Positions 52,543 to 63,091 of a stretch of 64,000 bases of DNA are shown here, one piece after another. Positions within the stretch are counted from its first letter, which is position 1. Each line of letters opens with the position of its first letter. Source of the stretch: Zea mays (taxonomy: Eukaryota; Streptophyta; Magnoliopsida; Poales; Poaceae); the NCBI RefSeq assembly GCF_902167145.1, contig NW_023367201.1, forward strand, positions 62,001-126,000, in the 5' to 3' direction. Under the pieces are notes generated by a model that was given only the letters and a program-made list of their open reading frames with translations, did no database searches and was not told the DNA's origin. The position numbers and the translations under genes are program-made.

Positions 52543-52560
52543 TGGCGCCCACCGTGGGTG
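52543..52560 (+). other. probable tRNA primer-binding site
   Basis: TGGCGCCCACCGTGGGTG starts one base after the LTR end. TGG is the expected complement of a tRNA 3' CCA. Similar TGGCGCCCACCGTGGG sites are common in grass Ty3/gypsy elements. I cannot assign the tRNA. Confidence 0.7.
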
Positions 52561-52615
52561 AACTCACTTCCATTTCTTGAGCTTTTCAACACCTTCGGCA
52601 AGCATCACCTTCGTC

Positions 52616-54133
52616 ATGCCGCCGAAGAAGGCTTCAGCAGCAGGGGCTGGCACGCTGCAGCCGCTGGACCCCAATCAAGACGTCCTTTCTCTTAGAGAGG
52701 CACGAAGCCAGAAGAGGAAGGCTGCCAGTCCAACACCTCCGGAGGATGATCTAGATCAGGAAATTCAAAATCTGGAAATCCTTCAGCAGCAGGTTCAACG
52801 CAAGAAGGAGAAGATGGCCCGTCTAGCTGATCTTCAGAGACAAATAGATGAGGCTTCCGAAGAGGTTCGTCATCTTGTTCAAGATGATCAAAACCGAAGG
52901 CCTCCACGCAGAGAGCTTCACCAGGAAGACTTCCGTAATGAGGATGACTGGTATGACGATTTCCATCATGGAAATTTTGCTTTTGATGATGCTTCTCCTC
53001 TCTCAACAGAATTGCAGGCTACACCTTGGCCACAGACTTACAAGCCACCCCAGCTTCCCATATATGACGGTCACTCAGACCCTAAGCAATTCCTAATGAG
53101 CTATGAAGCAACTATATCTTCGTACGGTGGCAATACGGCAGTCATGGCAAAATCCTTTGTCATGGCCGTCAGAAGCGTTGCTCAGACTTGGTACTCTTCT
53201 CTTCGGCCAGGGACAATCACTTCTTGGCAGAAATTGAAGGATATGCTGATAACTAGCTTTCAAGGGTTTCAGACGAAGCCGGTCACTGCTCAGGCTCTCT
53301 TCCAGTGTACCCAGGACCATGAAGAGTACCTTCAGGCGTATGTCCGAAGGTTTCTGCGATTGAGGGCACAGGCGCCAACAGTGCCCAATGAGATTGTCAT
53401 TGAGGCTATGATCAAGGGGCTTCGGCCAGGGCCGTCAGCACAGTATTTTGCCAGGAAACCACCACAAACGCTGGAAAAGCTACTCTAGAAGATGGACGAA
53501 TACATTCGAGCTGACAATGATTTTCGTCAAAGAAGGGAGGAGGCTTTCAGGTTTTCTGAGATGACCAGGGGCTTCGGAGGAAGGTTTTACCCGAGGCATG
53601 TCAGGTCAATTCACAATTCTACTCAAAATGATGATAAAGGGAGTCAGCAGCAAAGGCCACAATACTCCTCACAGGCTTCGGGGCAACAGCAAAGCTCTTT
53701 CCGACCACCAGCTCCAAGAGGCAGAGGCGCCAGGGGCTTCAGAGGAAGATTTGGCGATCAACCGAGAAGAATCTTTTGCTTATTCTGCGGTGAGAACAAA
53801 GGCCATACTACCAGGATGTGCCATGTTACTATTCAAAAGCAAAAGGAAATAGCTGAAGCAGCAGCACAACAAGCCCAGCCGAAGCAGGTCATGCATACAG
53901 CTTCGTATCATTCGCCCTACATCCCAGAATATGTGGGCAACCATCCTGCAGTTTCTGTTGCTTCGGCGAGTCAGCCTCAAGCTTCCTGGCAACAGCCTCC
54001 GCCTCCACCTCCGTTGCAACAAGGCCAGCAGCCAGAAGGGAGCCAATATGCTCCGCATCAAAGGGACTTCAGAGAACAGTCCGAAGCTCGCACGGTCAAC
54101 AGCACTGTGCCAGAATCAAAGCACATCTATTGA
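52616..54133 (+). pseudogene. gag: gag capsid-nucleocapsid gene with internal UAG
   Basis: This frame would encode the structural Gag protein that forms the cytoplasmic virus-like particle and binds element RNA. I start it at the ATG at 52616 (MPPKK); upstream in-frame codons only offer TTG. It spans 505 sense/stop positions to TGA at 54131. Residues ~35-95 are charged and likely coiled coil. Residues ~145-300 resemble the retrotransposon gag domain (PIYDGHSDP, then WQKLKDML, then EYLQAYVRRF). A variant zinc knuckle, CX2CX5HX4C, lies at codons 388-402 (53777-53821). The tail is rich in Pro and Gln. Codon 291 is TAG (53486-53488), between LEKLL and KMDEY, and the frame is intact on both sides. 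It most likely arose from CAG by a C-to-T change. No pol follows. Readthrough is possible but I see no known readthrough context. Confidence 0.88.
53486..53488 (+). other. premature in-frame UAG in gag
   Basis: CTC TAG AAG ATG interrupts an otherwise open gag frame inside the conserved capsid region. A C-to-T change at a CAG triplet would produce it. CAG is a CHG site, a context heavily methylated in plant heterochromatin. Confidence 0.85.
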
Positions 54134-54185
54134 CAAATATCCTACCTTAATAGTAATCGTTTTCATTCAGTTTTATTTTTTGTGT

Positions 54186-54191
54186 AATAAA
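54186..54191 (+). terminator. possible polyadenylation signal after gag
   Basis: AATAAA lies 53 bp after the gag stop in a T-rich stretch (TTTTATTTTTTGTGT). It could allow a short gag-only mRNA distinct from the full-length genomic RNA. Plant poly(A) signals are loose, so this is tentative. Confidence 0.35.
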
Positions 54192-54418
54192 GGACATTGT
54201 TTAGATTTCATGAAAATAGTTTCACTGATTCCCATAAGGAAAATATATTTTCTTCACAGGCTTCAGTTGTTGAAGTTTAAGGATTTGTCATAACAAAGAG
54301 GACCTTCGAATTATCGAAAAAATTCTTCGAAGCAACGAAAAGTCGTTCCAAGGAACGCAGAGTAAGTTTGACGAAGTCACAAAGAGCCGTTCCGAAGGGA
54401 GCGCAGTGTAAGTTTTCT

Positions 54419-54620
54419 GCTCCAAAGTCGTTCCAAAAGGAATGCAGAGCATACAGCGAAAAGTCAACGCTGATACCGCCAAAGTAAAAGGCGAAGAAGC
54501 TCCAAAGTCGTTCCTAAGGGAATGCAGAGCTTACAGCGAAAAGTCAACGCTGATTCCGCTGAAGTAAAAGGCGAAGAAGCTCCTAAGGGAGGCTTACAGC
54601 GAAAAGTCAACGCTGATTCA
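54419..54620 (+). repeat. 80-bp tandem repeat, about 2.5 copies
   Basis: GCTCCAAAGTCGTTCC recurs at 54419 and 54499, with a decayed start at 54579. AAGTCAACGCTGAT recurs at 54461 and 54541 (80 bp apart) and then at 54603, where the third copy has lost 18 bp. Copies differ at a few bases. Its function is unknown; such arrays are common in the untranslated interior of large grass retrotransposons. Confidence 0.85.
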
Positions 54621-55100
54621 CAAAAAGATAATGTGTTTTATCGCGCGGATATGCGTGTACCTTCGGAATATCACCTTACATAGCATAACATCATCACATC
54701 ATTTTTTGCATAACATAAGCATCATACATCATGCTGCATGTGGCATAAAAAGGGGGTATGATATCGATCTTCGGGAAAACGCTTTGAAAAAGGGGCAAAT
54801 CATGCCAAGTCACAAGGAGAAACAATATTGATCTCTGAAGTACAGCTTTGAAGAATGTTTCTACGAAGCTTGAACACTTTTCAGAATACTTTGGATATTA
54901 TTGTGATAAATGGCAATTCTTCTTCACGAAGCATGAAAAGAAGGGAAGGTGTTTTTTCGCCAAAGACTCAAAAACGGTACGTATGTAAAGTTTCATGCAT
55001 CGTAAAGAATTGAACCATAAAGAAAAATAAAACAAATATATTACATGCAGGATTACAAGATATTACACATATTACATTTAAAATGTTTTTACAATAGCAT

Positions 55101-58100
55101 TTAGTTTTCCCTAAGTACTACCTCTGCAGCTTCGTTCAACAGTCGATCGACAACTTCATCCATAATAGCTTCAGCCATCTTTTTAATCTCATCGTCACCC
55201 CTAGGCCGAGCACCCGGAGATACTTCAGTAGGATCTGAGGAAGGACAGGACACGGCTACATTGCTATTACAAATCGCAAACAAATCTTAAAGCCTAAGAT
55301 TACAACACGATAAAAACTATTATTTAATACCTAATTGACCTTCGGCCTCTGCGCTCTTTTCAGCAGCCTCAGCTACCTCTCTAGCATCGTGAATGCCCTT
55401 TTCACTTCTTCGAACAATTTCTCCGGCCATTTCTCGGCCACCATTATCCCAGATATCGGTAAAAAATTTTCCACCAATTATACTAGCTTCGGCCGAAGGA
55501 TCTCTTGCATCTTCAAAGGACAAAGCAGCTTCGGATTGTGCTAAAATTTTTACATGTTCGCAGCCCTTCTTCTCCAAGATGGTGGCAATCCCTCTGGCAC
55601 CAGAGAAGGCGCATATATCTCCTCGGCTATTTAAAATTTCTTCGAAGGCATCAGCTTCGTGGTCGATCCATTCGATGACACCTTCGGGATTGCCTCTCGA
55701 AAAGTTTTCCTCACTTGAGAATGCGCCGACCTTGGCGAAGCTAGCCTTTAGCTTCTTAACACAATCTATAGATTTGTCATAGCATCTCTTTTTGGACGAA
55801 CGAAGCTTTTCAACAGTCACTTCTAGGTGATCTGCCCATTGATCGCTGAGTTCACGCTTTGTTTCTTCAAGTATGCGTTCTTCCTTAGCTCTGGCCAGTT
55901 GTTTCCGAAGATCTTCAATTTCGCGCTTCTGAGCTTCAGCTTGAACTTTAAAAACAGCTTCGTCTTCCTTTATTTTATTTATCAATGAGTATAATATTTT
56001 ATCTTTTTCGAGACCTTCGTTCCTCAGTTCAATTACTTCGGAACGAAGGTTGCTCAGGGCTATAGTACACCCTTCGTCTTCAGCATCTTTCTGTGCTCTG
56101 AGGGCATTGCTAAGTATCAGGCCCTGCAAAGAGAAATATGTGTGTGTCAATAGGTTTAAACGAACGAAAAAATACAAGGATTTCATTTGTTGTACCTTTA
56201 AGCTATTGTAAGCCAGGCTGTCGGCCAGATCGTTCTTCGACAGCACCGAGAGCCCGTCTTCTAAAGTTGGGAATCCGAAGCTCTTGCTCATCTCCCGGCA
56301 GACAGAAATCTCCTTGCTGTCGGGAAGACAATACAAGAAATCTTCTTCTCCACTGCCATTAAATATTAACGCCCCCTTTGGATATTTCAGTTTTTGGGCA
56401 TAGTGCTGGGCCTCTTGTTCTTCTTTTTCTGATAATTTTTTCCCCGAAGCATGACGAAAAATATAATCACGAATTTTGGGGGATGCTTCGGGGGCAATAA
56501 CACCGGTTTCTTCAACAAAAGTTGGCTTTGTTATTTTTTCTGCCTCACTTTCCAAGGGTTTTATCTTTGCGGGCTCTGAGGGCCCAGCTTCGGCTTCAAT
56601 CTCTTGCTCTGGAGCTGTAGAACCAGAAATTTCAGTTGCTGTTTCAGGAATGACAGCAGCCTTCTTCGGAGGTGTGCTTGAAGATTTGATCGTTTCCAGT
56701 ACATCTAGCACATTGGCCATCCTCTTTCTTTTCGGAGTCATTGCTGGCACTTTTTGATTTTTTACTGTCTCAACGTTTGCTGCAGGACTCAAAACTCCTG
56801 ATGTTTTGGAGCCCTCAGTTGCTTCTTTTACCTCTTCCATTTTTTCTGTGGACGGCGCTTCGGCTTTCTCTTTTGTTTCTGATAACAAAATGTTTGATTG
56901 TTCCAATTCTATCTTTGTTGGCACTTCGGCCGTTTCTGCGACTTCTGGCAATAAGGCTGGCTCGGTTGGGTTTTCAGCTTCGGTGGCCGAAGAAGTTTCT
57001 TCGGTAAACTCGGGCACCGAAGCTGGTTCAATATAGCGCGGCCGATGCGTAAGAACCTTTATCTTCTTTCTTTTCGGTTCTGGCTCGCTAGGAGCAGTTG
57101 CAGTTTCTTCTATCGCAGAGGTTGTGTTTTTTCTCTTCTGCCTTCGGATGGGATAGCAATAGTCAGGGTAGACAAACCCGATTGCATCAAATACCCGATT
57201 TAGCCTCTTCTTTTTTCGGCCTCCGAAGGCTGCTGACATTGCAATGTCTTTGGCCTTCGAATAGGTCCCAAGCAGCTCATCACTTAAATTGTCAATGCTT
57301 TTTAACCACTCATCATCTGGCTCAATAAATTTATCTCCAAACTTAAAAGTGTACTTAAACCTGATAAGTCCACCTTCGTCGGCCTCTTTTATGGTTTCTT
57401 GTGGCATTTCCCATTTCTCCGCAAGCGGCCACACCCTGAAGGCGATATGCTCTTGTACTAAGTCCCTTGTTCCTATAAAAGAGCAGACAACGCCGAAGGC
57501 TCTCTGGCATTCTTCGGCAGCTTCATTCATTTCAAACTTCGGCCTGCGAAGGCCGAAGCTTTGCCAAATAGGACGCATAATTATACCTTTGATGTCTTCT
57601 CGTGCTTTCAGATCATTTTTTACATAGAACCATTCTGTCATCCAGCCGCTGGGCCATCTCTTCCGAAAAGTTGGCACGGGGCAGCTTGACCCAGACCGAG
57701 AAACAAAATTGTAGCAGCCAAAGTTATTGTGATACTGTTCCTTACCCCAAGGTATTGTCTCGTATGATAATTCGTGCATATTGCAGAAACTTTTTGCATC
57801 AGGCTTCAGACCTTGGCTTCGCACGGCCCACACGAAGATATTCAGCCTTATGATTGCCTCGGGGGTAAGTTGGTGAAGGTAGACTTCGAAAATTTTCAGC
57901 ACCTCCACGATGAAGCTGCTCAAGGGAAATCGCAGCCCAGCCTTCAAAAAGCTTCGGAACACTACGACTTCGTTCTCTTCAGGGTGTGGACAAGTTTTCT
58001 CCCCTTCGTCGGCCCTCACAACGGACAAAATCCCGGAAATACCTTCCTCTCATGTTAACAAGATGATTCTCTTTGATAGCGGATTTACCGTAAACCGAAT

Positions 58101-58314
58101 GGCTTGGTCGCCAGGGACGATCTTCGGAGTCTTCGCCACCGCTGTCCACATCATAACTTTCGCTGTCACCAGTATCTTCAGACAAACCTTCCAGAATCTC
58201 CTTGGTGATTTTTTCTGTGTTGGTCTTCGACATAGCTATAAGAAACCCTAAGTTCTTCTCTTCATCAAGACTCAGCTTCATCTCAGCAGCAGCCTTCTTA
58301 GCAGCTTCAGACAT
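55101..58314 (-). CDS. antisense gene of Tat-type retrotransposon (PF04195-like)
   Basis: This long gene runs opposite to gag. I start it at the ATG at 58314 (MSEAAKK). The first ~95 codons are in one frame and the main 900-codon frame is one base off, with the shift at a TTTT run (minus strand, 58027-58030). This looks like a 1-nt insertion or a sequencing error. The main part begins with a conserved-looking domain (LTPEAIIRLNIFVWAVRSQG, 58028 minus about 55 codons) resembling the 'putative gypsy type transposon' family. An acidic Glu/Pro/Thr-rich linker follows, with three basic NLS-like clusters (RKKKRL, KRKKIKV, PKRKRM; main-frame residues ~270, ~318, ~432). After it come an in-frame 72-nt intron, a coiled coil (~640-750) and a tail. 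A second intron probably joins a last exon ending at 55101. Antisense genes of this kind are known in Ogre/Tat elements. Their function is unknown; NLS motifs and the coiled coil suggest a nuclear partner-binding protein. Confidence 0.75.
55256..55330 (-). other. probable intron 2 of the antisense gene, 75 nt
   Basis: A donor TTAG|GTATTA sits just before the stop of the main frame. An acceptor GCAATGTAG|CC joins it, phase 1 to phase 1, to a downstream open stretch ending at 55101. That stretch is acidic and helical (KKMAEAIMDEVVDRLL), like the rest of the tail. Without splicing the protein ends a few codons after the donor. Alternative sites cannot be excluded. Confidence 0.5.
56124..56195 (-). 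other. intron 1 of the antisense gene, 72 nt
   Basis: On the minus strand a donor AAAG|GTACAA and an acceptor TTTCTCTTTGCAG|G bound 72 nt. The interior is T-rich and encodes hydrophobic, low-complexity residues unlike the flanking coiled-coil protein. The length is a multiple of three and contains no stop, so both spliced and retained forms stay in frame. Confidence 0.75.
58027..58030 (-). other. likely frameshift in the antisense gene
   Basis: The upstream frame (ending in RGRYFRD) and the downstream frame (SVVRADEGEK) meet at a TTTT run and are offset by one base. The upstream frame continues only as short unconserved-looking sequence. A single extra T explains the break. Splicing is a poor alternative because no intron of plausible length fits. 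Confidence 0.6.
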
Positions 58315-58608
58315 CTTCGGAAACACTAAAAAACTGTTTTCAAAGCCGAAGCTTCAAAACTAAAAGCTTAGCAAATCACAGTGCACAAGAGCTAAAAATT
58401 GAGTGAGCGGGAGTGGTTGGCCAGAAAGCGTGTTAAATGAGTTTGCGGTATGGCCGTATTTATACGCCAAGAGCGTTGAAAATTCAAAGACCCCGCTTGT
58501 CAGTGAATGTTGCTATTCTAGCAAAGGGAAGGTGTTTTTTCGGACCTTCGGCGTAAAGCCTTCGTCCAAGTCGCAATCTGAATTCGTTATTTTAAACAAA
58601 TTAATATT
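58315..58608. other. antisense leader and spacer before the 3' LTR
   Basis: This ~290-bp stretch holds the antisense 5' leader and TATA box. A unique segment with CTTCGGCG and CTTCGTCC motifs lies upstream of the antisense promoter and may contain its control elements. I see no sense-strand gene. Confidence 0.6.
58457..58464 (-). promoter_or_regulatory. TATA box of the antisense gene
   Basis: On the minus strand the sequence reads TATAAATA in a GC-rich setting (GGCG before, CGGCC after). It is 143 bp upstream of the antisense ATG, giving a predicted 5' leader of about 110 nt. It is identical in core to the LTR TATA box but lies in the internal region, so the antisense gene appears to have its own promoter. 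Confidence 0.65.
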
Positions 58609-58620
58609 GCGAGGGGCTAC
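58609..58620 (+). other. probable polypurine tract
   Basis: GCGAGGGG followed by CTAC directly precedes the 3' LTR. The purine run is short but in the expected place for priming plus-strand DNA synthesis. The GAGGGGCTAC-TG arrangement is typical of related grass elements. Confidence 0.6.
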
Positions 58621-59263
58621 TGTTGGGGACCTTCGGCATCCGAAGGTCCTCAAAAACAGGATTTAACAGTATTTCTGGAGTACAATGTGTGAACAGGTAT
58701 CCTCGGACTCAAATCGGCATCGCAGTAAGACCAGAATAATACGAAGGTTGATACAGCGCCGAAGGTGCGAGCAGGAAAGCTTCGGCGTGACAGCAAAGAG
58801 TGAAACCGACTTAAAGATGAAAAGGCTATTCAGACCTCGATAGACTACTATAGAATTATTATCAAATGTAAAGGGCACGAATGTAATTTTGTATGGGCTG
58901 TGTCCCGTGCCTATAAATAGGTGAACAATATCCCCGTACTGTTCACGCTGACTTGACATTCACTTTTTGCGTCACGCCTGTATTGTCATCTCCTCTCGAT
59001 TGAAGGTACACTTGTAATTCAATAATATTTCTGTTTATGCCTGATAATAATATAAAATCGTTCATATTGTCTTTTATATCCTTTGCATTTTCTCCTTCGT
59101 CATTGTTTAATGAGTTCATGAAGGTACGTCCTTCATAACCTTCGTCCATAAACCATTATATCCTAAGGGAAATAATCCTTCGGAGGACGAAGGACTTTAA
59201 CGATTAACATTTTCTATGTTGCCTTGTTCTTAACTCATAGCACTTGAGAACAAGTCACCAACA
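58621..59263 (+). repeat. 3' long terminal repeat
   Basis: This is a 643-bp direct copy of the 5' LTR at an offset of 6722 bp with one substitution. Its TATA box copy lies at 58912-58919. It ends at CCAACA and is followed at once by the second CCACA target duplication. Confidence 0.96.
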
Positions 59264-59268
59264 CCACA
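59264..59268. repeat. target-site duplication, right copy
   Basis: CCACA lies immediately after the 3' LTR, followed by CAACCCCC of the same monomer. Removing the element and one CCACA restores normal monomer order. Confidence 0.93.
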
Positions 59269-62200
59269 CAACCCCCATTTTGCCGAAAATAGCCATGAAT
59301 GACCATTTTCAATAATACCGAAGGCTAACACGTATGAGTTTTTAACCAAGAAATGGTTTCCACCAGAAATCCAAGAATGTAATCTATGGCAAGGAAACAT
59401 ATGTGGGGTGAGGTTTATGAGCCTCTAGTCGATGATAAATGGCCACACAACCCCCATTTTTTATGAAAATAGCCATGAGCGACCTTGAAAATAGCCATGA
59501 GCGACCATTTTCAATAATACTAGAGGCTAACACCTACGGATTTTAGACCAAGAAATGGTCTCCACCAGAAATCCAAGAATGTGATCTATGGCAAGGAAAC
59601 ATATGTGGGGTGAGGTGTATGAGCGTCTGGTCGATGATCAATGGCCACACAACCCCCATTTTTGTCGAAAATAGCCATGAACGACCATTTTCAATAATAC
59701 CGAAGGCTAACACCTACGGAATTTTGACCAAGAAATGGTCTCCACCAGAAATCCAAGAATGTGATCTATGGCAAGGAAACATATGTGGGGTGAGGTGTAT
59801 GAGCCTCTGGTCGACGATCAATGGCCACACAACCCCCATTTTTTATGAAAATAGCCATGAGCGACCTTGAAAATAGCCATGAGCGACCATTTTCAATAAT
59901 ACTAGAGGCTAACACCTACGGATTTTAGACCAAGAAATGGTCTCCACCAGAAATCCAAGAATGTGATCTATGGCAAGGAAACATATGTGGGGTGAGGTGT
60001 ATGAGCGTCTGGTCGATGATCAATGGCCACACAACCCCCATTTTTGTCGAAAATAGCCATGAACGACCATTTTCAATAATACCGAAGGCTAACACCTACG
60101 GATTTTTGACCAAGAAATGGTCTCCACCAGAAATCCAAGAATGTGATCTATGGCAAGGAAACATATGTGGGGTGAGGTGTATGAGCCTCTGGTCGATGAT
60201 CAATGGCCACACAACCCCCATTTTTGTCGAAAATAGCCATGAACGACCATTTTCAATAATATCGAAGGCTAACACCTACGGATTTTTGACCAAGAAATGG
60301 TCTCCACCAGAAATCCAAGAATGTGATCTACGACAAGGAAACATATGTGGGGTGAGGTGTATGAGCCTCTAGTCGACGATCAATGGCCACACAACCCCCA
60401 TTTTGCCGAAAATAGCCATGAATGACCATTTTCAATAATATCGAAGGCTAACACCTACGGATTTTTGACCAAGAAATGGTCTCCACCAGAAATCCAAGAA
60501 TGTGATCTACGACAAGGAAACATATGTGGGGTGAGGTGTAAGAGCCTCTGGTCGACGATCAATGGCCACACAACCCCCATTTTGCCGAAAATAGCCATGA
60601 ATGACCATTTTCAATAATACCGAAGGCTAACACGTACGAGTTTTTAACCAAGAAATGGTTTCCACCAGAAATCCAAGAATGTAATCTATGGCAAGGAAAC
60701 ATATGTGGGGTGAGGTTTATGAGCCTCTAGTCGATGATAAATGGCCACACAACCCCCATTTTTTATGAAAATAGCCATGAGCGACCTTGAAAATAGCCAT
60801 GAGCGACCATTTTCAATAATACTAGAGGCTAACACCTACGGATTTTAGACCAAGAAATGGTCTCCACCAGAAATCCAAGAATGTGATCTATGGCAAGGAA
60901 ACATATGTGGGGTGAGGTGTATGAGCGTCTGGTCGATGATCAATGGCCACACAACCCCCATTTTTGTCGAAAATAGCCATGAACGACCGTTTTCAATAAT
61001 ACCGAAGGCTAACACCTACGGATTTTTGACCAAGAAATGGTCTCCACCAGAAATCCAAGAATGTGATCTATGGCAAGGAAACATATGTGGGGTGAGGTGT
61101 ATGAGCCTCTGGTCGATGATCAATGGCCACACAACCTCCATTTTTGTCGAAAATAGCCATGAACGACCATTTTCAATAATATCGAAGGCTAACACCTACT
61201 GATTTTTGACCAAGAAATGGTCTCCACCAGAAATCCAAGAATGTGATCTACGACAAGGAAACATATGTGGGGTGAGGTGTATGAGCCTCTGGTCGACGAT
61301 CAATGGCCACACAACCCCCGTTTTGCCGAAAATAGCCATGAATGACCATTTTCAATAATATCGAAGCCTAAAACCTACGGATTTTTGACCAAGAAATGGT
61401 CTCCACCAGAAATCCAAGAATGTGATCTACGACAAGGAAACATATGTGGGGTGAGGTGTATGAGCCTCTGGTCGACGATCAATGGCCACACAACCCCCAT
61501 TTTGCCGAAAATAGCCATGAATGACCATTTTCAATAATACCGAAGGCTAACACGTACGAGTTTTTAACCAAGAAATGGTTTCCACCAGAAATCCAAGAAT
61601 GTAATCTATGGCAATGAAACATATGTGAGGTGAGGTTTATGAGCCTCTAGTCGATGATAAATGGCCACACAACCCCCATTTTTTATGAAAATAGCCATGA
61701 GCGACCTTGAAAATAGCCATGAGCGACCATTTTCAATAATACTAGAGGCTAACACCTACGGATTTTAGACCAAGAAATGGTCTCCACCAGAAATCCAAGA
61801 ATGTGATCTATGGCAAGGAAACATATGTGGGGTGAGGTGTATGAGCGTCTGGTCGATGATCAATGGCCACACAACCCCCATTTTTGTCGAAAATAGCCAT
61901 GAACGACCATTTTCAATAATACCGAAGGCTAACACCTACGGATTTTTTACCAAGAAATGGTCTCCACCAGAAATCCAAGAATGTGATCTATGGCAAGGAA
62001 ACATATGTGGGGTGAGGTGTATGAGCCTCTAGTCGATGATCAATGGCCACACAACCCCCATTTTTGTCGAAAATAGCCATGAATGACCATTTTCAAAAAT
62101 ACCAAAGGCTAACACGTACGGATTTTTAACCAAGAAATGGTCTCCACCAGAAATCCAAGAATGTGATCTATGGCAAGGAAACATATGTGGGGTGAGGTGT

Positions 62201-63091
62201 ACGAGCCTCTGGTCGATGATCAATGGCCACACAACCCCCATTTTTTATGAAAATAGCCATGAGCGACCTTGAAAAAAGCCATGAGCGACCATTTTCAATA
62301 ATACTAGAGGCTAACACCTACGGATTTTAGACCAAGAAATGGTCTCCACCAGAAATCCAAGAATGTGATCTATGGCAAGGAAACATATGTGGGGCGAGGT
62401 GTATGAGCGTCTGGTCGATGATCAATGGCCACACAACCCCCATTTTTGTCGAAAATAGCCATGAACGACCATTTTCAATAATACCGAAGGCTAACACCTA
62501 CGGATTTTTTACCAAGAAATGGTCTCCACCAGAAATCCAAGAATGTGATCTATGGCAAGGAAACATATGTGGGGTGAGGTGTATGATTCTCTAGTCGATG
62601 ATCAATGGCCACACAACCCCCATTTTTGTCGAAAATAGCCATGAATGACCATTTTCAAAAATACCAAAGGCTAACACGTACGGATTTTTAACCAAGAAAT
62701 GGTCTCCACCAGAAATCCAAGAATGTGATCTATGGCAAGGAAACATATGTGGGGTGAGGTGTACGAGCCTCTGGTCGATGATCAATGGCCACACAACCCC
62801 CATTTTGCCGAAAATAGCCATGAATGACCATTTTCAATAATACCGAAGGCTAACACGTACGAGTTTTTAACCAAGAAATGGTCTCCACTAGAAATCCAAG
62901 AATGTGATCTATGGCAAGGAAACATATGTGGGGTGAGGTGTATGAGCACCTGGTCGATGATCAATGGCCACACAACCCCCATTTTTGTCGAAAATAGCCA
63001 TGAACGACCATTTTCAATAATACCGAAGGCTAACACCTACGGATTTTAGGCCAAGAAATGGTCTCCACCAGAAATGGTCGATGATCAATGG
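59264..63091 (+). repeat. knob180 satellite array, forward block D
   Basis: This continues block C beyond the retrotransposon and begins with the second copy of the CCACA target duplication. From 59.26 to about 61.5 kb it repeats the sequence just before the insertion (about 49.67-51.9 kb) at an element-free period of 2222 bp. It therefore carries an unoccupied equivalent of the insertion site at 61486-61490. It ends in a complex junction at 63075-63092. Confidence 0.93.

Larger units (their letters stand above)
54134..55100. other. non-coding interior of the retrotransposon
   Basis: These 967 bp lie between gag and the 3' end of the antisense gene, where an autonomous element would have protease-polymerase. 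No frame here resembles pol. The stretch holds a poly(A)-like signal, many CGAAG and GTCGTTCC motifs and an 80-bp tandem repeat. The rest is AT-rich and featureless to me. Confidence 0.75.
51899..59263 (+). mobile_element. Zeon-like non-autonomous Ty3/gypsy LTR retrotransposon
   Basis: This is a complete element of 7365 bp bounded by 643-bp direct LTRs with TGTTGG...CCAACA ends and flanked by the 5-bp duplication CCACA. Inside are a primer-binding site, gag, a non-coding stretch, an antisense gene, and a short purine tract before the 3' LTR. No protease, reverse transcriptase, RNase H or integrase frame is present, so it cannot transpose alone. Length, LTR size, gag-only coding and CTTCGG-rich sequence fit the maize Zeon family (7.3 kb, ~0.65-kb LTRs, thought to depend on the related cinful elements). 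The family name is from memory, not a database match. It sits inside one knob180 monomer in the forward array. Confidence 0.85.

Noticed and set aside
52577..52615. gag start upstream at 52577
   Set aside because: The codon there is TTG. The first in-frame ATG is at 52616 and starts a Gag-like MPPKK sequence.
52692..53006. Minus-strand and alternate-frame open frames over gag
   Set aside because: They are shadows of the gag frame, which has the gag domain and zinc knuckle.
54134..55100. Remnant of pol
   Set aside because: No frame shows protease, reverse transcriptase, RNase H or integrase motifs. The stretch is repeat-bearing and AT-rich.
56476..57036. Plus-strand open frames opposite the antisense gene
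   Set aside because: They are complements of the Glu/Pro/Thr-rich linker and read as Ser/Leu/Val-rich low-complexity sequence.
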